A DNA stretch of 64,000 nt, taken from the NCBI GenBank assembly GCA_031378805.1, contig JANNEO010000121.1, positions 39,276-103,275 on the forward strand. The letters run 5' to 3'. Below, piece after piece: positions 42,829-50,664 of this stretch. The position numbers and the translations under genes were made by a program. The stretch's first letter is position 1; each line of letters opens with the position of its first letter. The DNA comes from JADCCX01 sp031378805. GTDB lineage: Bacteria > Pseudomonadota > Alphaproteobacteria > Rhizobiales > Beijerinckiaceae. The notes beneath the pieces are model-generated. The model did not search any database and was not told the origin of the DNA. It was given only the letters and a program-made list of their open reading frames with translations.

Positions 42829-43178
42829 TGCGCGCCGTGATTCTGCTGTTCATTGCTGGCGTGGCAGGCCTGATCGGCTATCTCGCTTTCACGGGGGAAT
42901 GTCCGGGCGGGACCGTCGTTCGCGCCGAAGAGCAATGCCGCGAGAATCTCAGCCAGGCCCTGTGCCGCACCATCTTTGCACGGGCGAATGCCGTGGCACG
43001 CAACGCCGGTTCGGTTTACATGAACCCGACGGAATGCTCCGTCGCTTTCGGCCCCTGCCTGGACCATGCCACCATCGTGGGTGGATATGTTCCGGCTCCC
43101 GCCGGGTTCTGTGTGCGGACCAGCGGTGACACACTGTCCTCGATGGAGCCAATCTATCGCCGCGCGGCAGCCCGCTAA
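42825..43178 (+). CDS. DUF1190/YgiB-like small exported or anchored protein
   Basis: A 117-residue protein with an N-terminal hydrophobic anchor (MMRAVILLFIAGVAGLIGYLAF) and a Cys-rich body: EEQCRENLSQALCRTIF, then NPTECSVAFGPCLDHA. The spacing and the C-x-x-x-F motif resemble the N-terminal half of E. coli YgiB (DUF1190). The four Cys could form two periplasmic disulfides. It overlaps the VOC gene by four bases and is followed by kdsA after 22 bp. Confidence 0.6.
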   Translation: MMRAVILLFIAGVAGLIGYLAFTGECPGGTVVRAEEQCRENLSQALCRTIFARANAVARNAGSVYMNPTECSVAFGPCLDHATIVGGYVPAPAGFCVRTSGDTLSSMEPIYRRAAAR

Positions 43179-43200
43179 AACTCATGTTCTGGATGCAATA

Positions 43201-44037
43201 ATGACACTAAACAGTTCAATCACTATCGGAAATATCACGTTTTCAAACACAGCACCGCTGGCCTTGATCGCCGGACCATGCCAGCTCGAAAGCCGCGATC
43301 ATGCCTTTGACATGGCGGGTGCGCTGAAGGAGATGGCGGCGACGCTGGGCATCGGCCTGATCTACAAGTCCTCCTACGACAAGGCCAACCGCACCAGCGG
43401 CAAGGGCGCACGCGGCCTGGGTCTTGAGAAAGCCATGCCTGTCTTCGCCGATCTCAAGGCGAAGCTTGGACTTTCGGTCCTCACCGATGTGCATGAAGCC
43501 GCGCATTGCGCACAGGTCGCGCAATGCGTGGATATCCTCCAAATTCCGGCATTTCTGTGCCGCCAGACCGATCTGCTGGTTGCTGCCGCGAAAACGGGTC
43601 GCGTCGTCAACATCAAGAAGGGCCAGTTCCTCGCCCCCTGGGACATGAAGAACGTGGCTGCAAAGGTGGCGGAAGCGGGAAATCCCAACGTGATGCTGAC
43701 CGAGCGCGGCGTATCCTTCGGCTACAACACGCTGGTGTCGGACATGCGCGCCCTGCCGATCATGGCTGCCATGGGAGCGCCCGTGATCTTCGATGCCACG
43801 CATTCCGTGCAGCAGCCGGGCGGGCAGGGCAGTTCCAGCGGTGGTGACCGCTCCATGGTGCCGGTGCTGGCGCGAGCCGCCGTGGCTGTTGGCGTGGCGG
43901 GAGTCTTCATAGAGACGCATCAAGACCCTGACAATGCGCCCTCCGATGGCCCCAATATGGTGCGGCTCAAGGACATGCCGCAGCTCATTTCCCAACTCAT
44001 GGCCTACGACCGTCTCACAAAGGCCGATTGCGCGTGA
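43201..44037 (+). CDS. kdsA: Kdo-8-phosphate synthase KdsA (metal-dependent class)
   Basis: A 278-residue aldolase that condenses PEP with arabinose-5-phosphate in Kdo synthesis for LPS. It contains IAGPCQLESRDHA, KSSYDKANRTS, TDVHEA, IQIPAFLCRQTDLL and FIETHQDPDNAPSDGP. Cys27 sits where metal-dependent enzymes have their Cys ligand and E. coli (metal-independent) has Asn, and the other ligands (His of DATH, Glu of FIETH, Asp of SDGP) are present. In rhizobia kdsA normally lies beside eno; here three genes intervene. Confidence 0.95.
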   Translation: MTLNSSITIGNITFSNTAPLALIAGPCQLESRDHAFDMAGALKEMAATLGIGLIYKSSYDKANRTSGKGARGLGLEKAMPVFADLKAKLGLSVLTDVHEAAHCAQVAQCVDILQIPAFLCRQTDLLVAAAKTGRVVNIKKGQFLAPWDMKNVAAKVAEAGNPNVMLTERGVSFGYNTLVSDMRALPIMAAMGAPVIFDATHSVQQPGGQGSSSGGDRSMVPVLARAAVAVGVAGVFIETHQDPDNAPSDGPNMVRLKDMPQLISQLMAYDRLTKADCA

Positions 44038-45194
44038 ATCCCAACACGCTGCTCCTGGTTCTCGGTTTCACCGGGCTGGCTGCCAACGTCGCTATCCGCA
44101 TCGTTGATCCTATCGTGCCGCTGCTGGCGCGAGAGTTTGACGTGGCTGTAACCACCGTTGCGTTGCTTGCGACGGCTTACACGCTTCCCTACGCGCTGGG
44201 ACAGCCGGTCCTTGGTCCGCTGGGCGACTCCAAGGGCAAGGCGAAGGTCATGTCCATCGCGCTCGTCATCCTGGCGATTGCACTCGCCGCCAGCATGTTC
44301 GCCCAGGACGTGACGACGCTGGCGATTTGTCGCGCGGTTTCGGGCCTGGCTGGGGGTGCTTGCATACCACTGGCCATCGCCATGATCGGGGACCGCTTTC
44401 CGCTGGAGCATCGCCAGCTTGCGCTCAGCCGCTATCTGTTGGCCGTCATCATCGGGCAGCTCTCGGGTGCGCCACTCGCGGGCGTGTTGTCGGAAAGCAT
44501 CGGCTGGCGTCCCGTGTTCGGCATTGCCGCGGTGATCGCGTTTGCGGCTGCCATCCTTGTGCGGATCATGATCCGCCCCCGGGCAGATGTTGTGCGTCCG
44601 CCCTTCAACCTCACGCTGATCCGCGCGAATTATGCCAGGATTCTCGCCAATCCCTTGGCGAAATATTGCTATGGCGCAGTCGCCATCGAAGGGGCGTTCA
44701 TCTACGGTTTCCTGCCTTACGTCGCGGCCTTGCTGGAGGAGCGCGGCGCAGGCAGCGTCCGCGAGGCGGGTTTCGTGGTGGCCGGCATTGGCTGCGGCGG
44801 ATTGATCTTCAATCTCGTTTTGCCAAGCCTGCTGCACAGCCTGTCACGCACGATGGTGATGCGCGTCGGCGGTTTCGTCATCCTTGCCGGCATGATCGGC
44901 GTGGGCACCGGCCCCACCTGGCCAATCGAGATGGCGGCTTTCACCGTTGTCGGGCTCGGATTCTACATGCTGCACACCGGCATCCAGATCGAAGCGACGG
45001 AACTGGCACCGGATGCGCGGGGATCTGCGGTTGCGCTCCATGCCTTCAGCCTGTTTCTCGGCATGGCGCTGGGTCCGGTGATCTATGGCCTGCTGATTCC
45101 ACGGATCGGCGCACCCTTGGCCGTGTCATTTGGCGGCGTTCTCGTGCTTGCCGCCGCCCTGGCGACCGCCACCAAGTTTCAGCGCCCTCGATAG
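44034..45194 (+). CDS. Major facilitator superfamily transporter
   Basis: A 386-residue MFS protein with about twelve membrane segments; the loop after helix 2 is LGPLGDSKGKAKVM, a variant of the GxLxDRxGR motif, and it resembles drug/sugar efflux proteins of the DHA1 type. Substrate unknown. Starts GTG 44034 (GTGA overlap with the kdsA stop) or TTG 44028 (AAAGG four bases upstream) are both possible. It is convergent with queF and the two coding regions overlap by 16 bases at their ends. Confidence 0.85.
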   Translation: MNPNTLLLVLGFTGLAANVAIRIVDPIVPLLAREFDVAVTTVALLATAYTLPYALGQPVLGPLGDSKGKAKVMSIALVILAIALAASMFAQDVTTLAICRAVSGLAGGACIPLAIAMIGDRFPLEHRQLALSRYLLAVIIGQLSGAPLAGVLSESIGWRPVFGIAAVIAFAAAILVRIMIRPRADVVRPPFNLTLIRANYARILANPLAKYCYGAVAIEGAFIYGFLPYVAALLEERGAGSVREAGFVVAGIGCGGLIFNLVLPSLLHSLSRTMVMRVGGFVILAGMIGVGTGPTWPIEMAAFTVVGLGFYMLHTGIQIEATELAPDARGSAVALHAFSLFLGMALGPVIYGLLIPRIGAPLAVSFGGVLVLAAALATATKFQRPR

Positions 45195-45634
45195 GGCGGC
45201 ACGCCCTGATCCGGGAGGAACACGTTCTCGGGCTGCTTGCCGGTTTGCCAGAACACGTCGATGGGGATGCCGCCGCGCGGATACCAGTAGCCCCCGATGC
45301 GCAGCCACACGGGCTTCAGCAGGGTGAGCAGCGTCTTGGCAATGCCAACCGTGCAATCCTCGTGAAAAGCCCCATGATTGCGAAAGCTCGTGAGATAGAG
45401 CTTGAGCGACTTCGATTCGACCAGCCATTTTCCCGGAACATAATCGATCACCAGAATGCCGAAGTCCGGTTGACCCGTCACGGGACAGATCGAAGTGAAC
45501 TCCGGGCAGGTGAAGCGTGCGACATAGTTCGTGCCGGGGTGCGGATTGGGCACGCGGTCAAGCGTGGCTTCGCCGGGAGACTGTGGTTGCGGCACCTGCT
45601 TGCCCAGCAGGGAGGCTTTGGGTTTGGCGACCAT
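45179..45634 (-). CDS. queF: NADPH-dependent 7-cyano-7-deazaguanine reductase QueF (type I)
   Basis: A 151-residue T-fold enzyme that reduces preQ0 to preQ1 in queuosine synthesis. It matches unimodular QueF: FTCPEFTSICPVTGQPDFG with catalytic Cys50 and Asp57, ESKSLKLYLTSFRNHGAFHED with Glu92, and RGGIPIDVFW. I chose the ATG at 45634 because of AAGGAATGCTCG upstream. queA and tgt of the same pathway lie 13 kb away; queC, queD and queE are not in the window. Confidence 0.95.
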   Translation of the reverse strand: MVAKPKASLLGKQVPQPQSPGEATLDRVPNPHPGTNYVARFTCPEFTSICPVTGQPDFGILVIDYVPGKWLVESKSLKLYLTSFRNHGAFHEDCTVGIAKTLLTLLKPVWLRIGGYWYPRGGIPIDVFWQTGKQPENVFLPDQGVPPYRGR

Positions 45635-45721
45635 CGAGCATTCCTTCGTGAAGCGCCCACGTAAAGGATCGCCCAAGGGAATTGAAGCAGAAAATCCGCC
45701 ACCTCAATCAGGGCACCCTTG

Positions 45722-47419
45722 CTATGCGGCAGAGAGAAACCGCGTGAAGCCACGTGTCTCGTCCCGCAGCTTGCGGGCCTGCTCCTCGAAGTGCTGAGCC
45801 GCATCAAGCACTTTCTCGACTGCGCCGCGCGTGTCCTCAGACGACTTCGCAACATCGTTGACGTCTGTCGTCATCTGTTCCGTCCGCTGTGTGGCAATAG
45901 ACATGGCGCGGTTGATCTCCGCCGAGGCGACGGATTGCTCCTCCACGGTGGCTGCGATTTCGGTGGTGATGCCGTTCAGTTCCTCGATCTTGCCGCTGAT
46001 GCTCTCGGTCGCCTTCACCGCATCCTCGGTGGCAGCGGAAATGGCCGCGATCTTGGCCGATATGTCGCCTGTGGCCGCAGCGGTCTGCTGGGCCAGTTGC
46101 TTGACCTCGGCGGCAACGACCGCGAAACCCTTGCCCGCATCGCCTGCACGTGCGGCCTCGATTGTTGCATTCAGCGCGAGCAGGTTGGTCTGTTCGGCAA
46201 TGGCCTGGATCAAGGTCACCACCTTGGCGATATCGGCGGACGCATTGCTGAGCGAAGAGATGGTGACGCGGGTTTCGCCCGTTGTCCTGGCCGCTGTGGA
46301 CATGATGTCGAGAGCTGTGTTGCAGCGCTTGCTGCTTTCCTGAGCACTGGCATCAAGCTGCGACAGGGCACTCGCCACGCCACGAATTTCCTCCAGGACA
46401 CCGTGGATATTGTCCGAGACGGCTCCGGCACGCGAGTCAGTGTTCTGGGATGCGCCCGCCAGCACTTGCGCCGATTGGTTGAGCGTGGCGGCGCTGTCCC
46501 TGATCTGCCCTGCCAGCATGTGAACGCTGGCATCGAAACGTTCGCCCGCATCGCTGAGGATCGCCTTGCGTTCGATCGAGCGTTGCTGTTCCGCCGCCGC
46601 TGCCGCATCACGCTCCTGCGCGGCACGATCCAGCATCAGGCTGCGGATACCGCCAATGCCGCGTGCGATATCACCAATCTCGTCCTTGCGTTTCGCGCCA
46701 TGGACCTCTGCGTGAAGGTCACCGGCCGCAAGACTGCGTGTCGAGGCCAGCAGCCGCGCCAGCGGCCGATTGACGGACACCACGGCGATGATGCCAAGCA
46801 ACAGACACAGCAGGATGCTTCCGATCACCATCGACCCAAGCAAGGCCCGCGATTTGGCAACGAGCGCATCGACATCATCGATATGCAGGCCGGTTCCCAC
46901 GAACCAATCCGTATTTTGCACCGCCGTGATGTAGCCCACTTTCAGACTGGGAGCCTGATCCCCCGGCTTTTTCCAGAGATAGTCGAGCGATCCTGATCCC
47001 TTGGCCCGGATGATGTCGATGAAGCCCTTGATGATCAGGACGCCATTCTCATCCTTCAGGCCAAGCATGTCCTTGCCTTCGAAATCACGACGGAACGGAT
47101 GCATGATGTTCTTGCCCGTCATGTCGTATATGTAGAAATACTCCTGACCGGAAAAGCGCATGGGCCGGATGGCATCGGCAGCGTTGCGCCGGGCTTGTTC
47201 GAGCGTGACCTCCCCCTTCTTGGCGCGCTCAAGTTCGTGGTTCATCACCGAAACAGCGACGTCGACCTGGGAGCGCATTTCGGCGTGTTTCTGCTGCACG
47301 AGGCTGCGCTCGACCTCGCGGGCACCCAACCAGCCAACGGCGGCCACCATGCACACCATCAGCGATATCAGCGCGAGGAGCCGCATACGGAAGCTGGACA
47401 GGAACTGGCGAATCTTCAT
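45722..47419 (-). CDS. Methyl-accepting chemotaxis protein with Cache sensor
   Basis: A 565-residue chemoreceptor. Two membrane segments (about 13-31 and 193-215) flank a periplasmic single-Cache domain (about 38-180, with YFYIYDMTGKNIMHPFRRDFEGKDM and TDWFVGTGLHIDDVD). A HAMP domain (about 216-268) and a long coiled-coil signalling domain follow, with the conserved tip NLLALNATIEAARAGDAGKG. Such Cache domains often bind small carboxylates. GGGGAAAC precedes the ATG. No other che genes are nearby. Confidence 0.93.
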   Translation of the reverse strand: MKIRQFLSSFRMRLLALISLMVCMVAAVGWLGAREVERSLVQQKHAEMRSQVDVAVSVMNHELERAKKGEVTLEQARRNAADAIRPMRFSGQEYFYIYDMTGKNIMHPFRRDFEGKDMLGLKDENGVLIIKGFIDIIRAKGSGSLDYLWKKPGDQAPSLKVGYITAVQNTDWFVGTGLHIDDVDALVAKSRALLGSMVIGSILLCLLLGIIAVVSVNRPLARLLASTRSLAAGDLHAEVHGAKRKDEIGDIARGIGGIRSLMLDRAAQERDAAAAAEQQRSIERKAILSDAGERFDASVHMLAGQIRDSAATLNQSAQVLAGASQNTDSRAGAVSDNIHGVLEEIRGVASALSQLDASAQESSKRCNTALDIMSTAARTTGETRVTISSLSNASADIAKVVTLIQAIAEQTNLLALNATIEAARAGDAGKGFAVVAAEVKQLAQQTAAATGDISAKIAAISAATEDAVKATESISGKIEELNGITTEIAATVEEQSVASAEINRAMSIATQRTEQMTTDVNDVAKSSEDTRGAVEKVLDAAQHFEEQARKLRDETRGFTRFLSAA

Positions 47420-47639
47420 GCGTTTCCCCTGGATATATTACATTTGCTAGATTCTGATGGTTAACATTCCCTAACGTTATAGGTTGTCGGGTGTCAGGCT
47501 AAGGGCGGATTGGCTGAAAAATCGGACAAATCGGACATGAAACGCGCATCAGCCATCGTTTTTAGTGGCTTGTGCCATTCGCGCCGTTCGTTAGAACCGC
47601 GGTATCCAATCCATCCACGCACCACGAAGGACCAACACA

Positions 47640-48920
47640 ATGACCGCCATCGTCGATCTCGTCTCCCGTGAAATCCTCGACAGCCGTGGCAATCCCACGG
47701 TGGAGGTGGACGTGATCCTCGAGGATGGTTGCATGGGCCGGGCGGCGGTGCCATCGGGCGCGTCAACCGGCGCCCATGAAGCGTCCGAATTGCGGGACGG
47801 TGGCAAGCGCTACCTCGGCAAAGGCGTCTCGAAGGCCGTCGACAACGTGATGACCACGATCCACGACGCCATCGTCGGCATGGATGCCGAAGATCAGGTC
47901 GCCATCGATGATGTGATGATCAGGCTCGACGGCACGAAGAACAAGAAGAAGCTTGGGGCCAACGCCATCCTCGGTGTCTCCCTCGCGGTCGCCAAGGCGG
48001 CAGCCGAAGCCCGTGGCTTGCCTCTCTATCGCTATGTCGGCGGTTCGTCCGCTCGCGTGCTGCCCGTGCCGATGATGAACATTGTCAATGGTGGCGCACA
48101 TGCCGACAACCCCATCGACTTTCAGGAATTCATGATCATGCCGACAGGGGCTGCCAGCTTCTCGGAAGCGTTGCGCATGGGCGTTGAGGTGTTCCACACG
48201 CTCAAGGGCCTGCTGAAGAAGGGCGGCCACAACACCAATGTCGGCGATGAAGGTGGTTTCGCGCCAAACCTTGGATCGGCCGAAGCTGCACTCGATTTTG
48301 TCATGGACGCCATCGGCAAGGCGGGTTTTAAACCGGGCAAGGACATCCATCTGGCGCTGGACTGCGCTGCGACCGAATTCTTCAAGGCAGATATCTACGA
48401 CTACCATGGTGAAGGCGTGAAACGCCCCATCGACAAGCAGGTCGACTACCTCGCCAAGCTGGTGAAGGATTATCCCATCGTCTCCATCGAGGACGGCATG
48501 TCCGAGGATGATTGGGCGGGCTGGAAGCTGCTGACCGACAAGATCGGCCAGAAGTGCCAGCTTGTTGGCGATGACCTCTTCGTTACCAATGTCGAGCGCC
48601 TGTCCCGCGGCATCAAGGGCGGCTATGCCAATGCCATCCTGGTCAAGGTAAACCAGATCGGCACGCTGACCGAAACGCTTGCTGCGGTCGAAATGGCGCA
48701 TCGCGCGGGCTATCGCGCCGTGATGTCTCACCGCTCGGGTGAAACCGAGGACAACACCATCGCCGATCTCGCGGTCGCCACCAACTGCGGCCAGATCAAG
48801 ACGGGCTCGCTTGCCCGCTCGGACCGCACGGCCAAGTACAACCAGCTTCTGCGCATCGAGCAGCAGCTGGGCGATCAGGCGGTCTATGCGGGCAAGGCTG
48901 CGCTGAAGGCGTTGGCCTGA
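47640..48920 (+). CDS. eno: Enolase
   Basis: A 426-residue enolase, the glycolytic 2-phosphoglycerate dehydratase. It contains ILDSRGNPTVEVDV, PSGASTGAHEASELRDG, NIVNGGAHADNPIDFQEFM, the metal and active-site region VSIEDGMSEDDW and the enolase signature ILVKVNQIGTLTET. Part of the RNA degradosome in some bacteria. The 220-bp gap to the chemoreceptor should hold its promoter. ftsB and pdhA, often downstream of eno in rhizobia, are not found here. Confidence 0.97.
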   Translation: MTAIVDLVSREILDSRGNPTVEVDVILEDGCMGRAAVPSGASTGAHEASELRDGGKRYLGKGVSKAVDNVMTTIHDAIVGMDAEDQVAIDDVMIRLDGTKNKKKLGANAILGVSLAVAKAAAEARGLPLYRYVGGSSARVLPVPMMNIVNGGAHADNPIDFQEFMIMPTGAASFSEALRMGVEVFHTLKGLLKKGGHNTNVGDEGGFAPNLGSAEAALDFVMDAIGKAGFKPGKDIHLALDCAATEFFKADIYDYHGEGVKRPIDKQVDYLAKLVKDYPIVSIEDGMSEDDWAGWKLLTDKIGQKCQLVGDDLFVTNVERLSRGIKGGYANAILVKVNQIGTLTETLAAVEMAHRAGYRAVMSHRSGETEDNTIADLAVATNCGQIKTGSLARSDRTAKYNQLLRIEQQLGDQAVYAGKAALKALA

Positions 48921-48937
48921 GGTCTGGCGCGCTTGCG

Positions 48938-49843
48938 ATGAGCGCCGTGACATCGACTCTGACACCGACGCCGCGCCTCCGATATCTTGCCATGCTGGCA
49001 ATGCTCGGAAGCGTGGTGATCTATGGCACGAACTTCGTCATCAGCCGCCACGCCGTCCTCAACGGGTTCACGCCCTACGATCTGGCTGCCCTGCGCTTTG
49101 GCTTTGCAGGCTTGATCCTGCTGCCATTGTTCCTGAAATCAGGTGGCTTTGCCGATTGCGCCGGTGTTGGCTGGAAGCGCGGTCTCGCACTTGCCGTCAT
49201 GAGCGGAGCGCCGATGTCCATGCTGCAACTCACGGGCCTGACACTGGCCCCGGCAGCCCATGGCGCAACCCTGGGGCCTGGAACGCTGATTATCGTGAGC
49301 ATGATTGGCGGAATGCTCATCTTTGGAACCAAGCCATCCAGACAGGCGATCATGGGCCTGATGATCGTGCTGGCTGGCCTCGGTGCCTTTGCTCTGGGAT
49401 CAACAACTTCAGCGTCGCGCGATGTAATGCTGGGTGATCTCTGCTTTGTGCTGATGGCCCTGATCTGGGGTGGATATCCGCTGGCCGTTCAGAAGTGGCG
49501 CGTTGATCCGCTGGTGGCAACGGCAGTCCTGTGCGTGCTGTCACTGGCCTTTCTCCCGATCTATTTTCTGTTCCTGCCGAAGAATCTTGCGCAAATTCCG
49601 TTCTGGATCATCGCCTTTCACGCTTTCAACCAAGCCATCCTCAACATGATCATCGGTCTGTGGTTGTGGGGTTGGGCGGCAAGAACCATCGGCGCATCGA
49701 AGGCGGGCCGTTTCCCGCCGCTGATTCCCGTCATTGGGACGCTCACAGCCATTCCTGTTCTCGGTGAATGGCCTGGCATTTACCAGGCCATCGCAATCAT
49801 CCTCATCGTTTCGGGCCTGCTGGTGACCGCCTCGGAGCGGTGA
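48938..49843 (+). CDS. DMT-superfamily (EamA) transporter
   Basis: A 301-residue membrane protein with ten hydrophobic segments in two EamA repeats (about 17-140 and 165-297). Members export amino acids or other metabolites; the substrate is not predictable. The ATG lies 17 bp after the eno stop, so it may share the eno transcript. Confidence 0.85.
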   Translation: MSAVTSTLTPTPRLRYLAMLAMLGSVVIYGTNFVISRHAVLNGFTPYDLAALRFGFAGLILLPLFLKSGGFADCAGVGWKRGLALAVMSGAPMSMLQLTGLTLAPAAHGATLGPGTLIIVSMIGGMLIFGTKPSRQAIMGLMIVLAGLGAFALGSTTSASRDVMLGDLCFVLMALIWGGYPLAVQKWRVDPLVATAVLCVLSLAFLPIYFLFLPKNLAQIPFWIIAFHAFNQAILNMIIGLWLWGWAARTIGASKAGRFPPLIPVIGTLTAIPVLGEWPGIYQAIAIILIVSGLLVTASER

Positions 49844-49917
49844 CTGTCGGCTCACTTGCCGCAGCGTGCAAAAGCCGTCAAACAGTTTGGCACGAACATG
49901 GATGCACCAGCAACAGC

Positions 49918-50664
49918 ATGACGCCTCACTCACCATACCCTCCGTCAGATCAGCCGCCGCAGGTGCCCCCGCGCAATGCTGGCTGGCAGCGGTTGCGCAC
50001 ATATTTCCTGACCGGGGTGGTCATCGCCGGTCCCATTGCCATCACCATCTACCTCACGTGGTGGATCGTGGCCTCTATCGATGGCTGGGTGAAGCCGATC
50101 ATCCCGACCTTCTATCTGCCTGAAACCTATCTGCCATTTGCAATCCCCGGCTTTGGGCTGCTGGTGGCCATCTTCCTGCTGACAATCCTGGGCTTTCTCA
50201 CGGCCAATCTCGTGGGCCGCACGATGTTCGAGTTCGGCGAGCGAATGCTGGACCGGATGCCGGTGGTGCGCGGCCTCTACAAGGGCATGAAGCAGATCTT
50301 CGAGACGGTCTTCTCGCAAGGCGGCACAAGCTTCAAGAAGGTTGGTCTCGTGCAGTATCCCGCGCGGGGCATGTGGTCCGTGGTGCTGATTTCAGCTGAA
50401 CCAAAGGAAGCGCTGGCTCGTCATCTTCCGGGTAAGCAGGACTATATCGGCGTGTTTCTGCCCTGTGCCCCCAACCCGACGACAGGCTTTTTCTTCTACC
50501 TGCCAAGAGCAGACGTGATCGAAATCGACATGAGCCCGGATGATGCCGCCAAGCTCGTGATGTCGGCAGGGCTGATTCAGCCGGAAGAGCAGACAAAACT
50601 CGCAGATATGGCCGCCAAGGGCCGACGGACGTCCCGCGAATCTCTGCCTTCACCCGGCGCGTAG
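49918..50664 (+). CDS. DUF502 membrane protein
   Basis: A 248-residue DUF502 protein: a Pro-rich N-terminus, two membrane segments (about 25-50 and 75-100), and a soluble domain with RMPVVRGLYKGMKQIFETVF and FLPCAPNPTTGFFFYLPR. Function unknown. The ATG at 49918 begins the family-like sequence; the open frame from 49768 lies in the DMT gene. Convergent with recG, and the two coding ends overlap by 15 bases. Confidence 0.88.
   Translation: MTPHSPYPPSDQPPQVPPRNAGWQRLRTYFLTGVVIAGPIAITIYLTWWIVASIDGWVKPIIPTFYLPETYLPFAIPGFGLLVAIFLLTILGFLTANLVGRTMFEFGERMLDRMPVVRGLYKGMKQIFETVFSQGGTSFKKVGLVQYPARGMWSVVLISAEPKEALARHLPGKQDYIGVFLPCAPNPTTGFFFYLPRADVIEIDMSPDDAAKLVMSAGLIQPEEQTKLADMAAKGRRTSRESLPSPGA

Noticed and set aside
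45719..46996. A 425-codon frame antisense to the chemoreceptor gene
   Set aside because: Low-complexity shadow of the coiled-coil region on the other strand.
47763..49001. A 412-codon frame antisense to eno
   Set aside because: Shadow of eno in codon register; no independent evidence.
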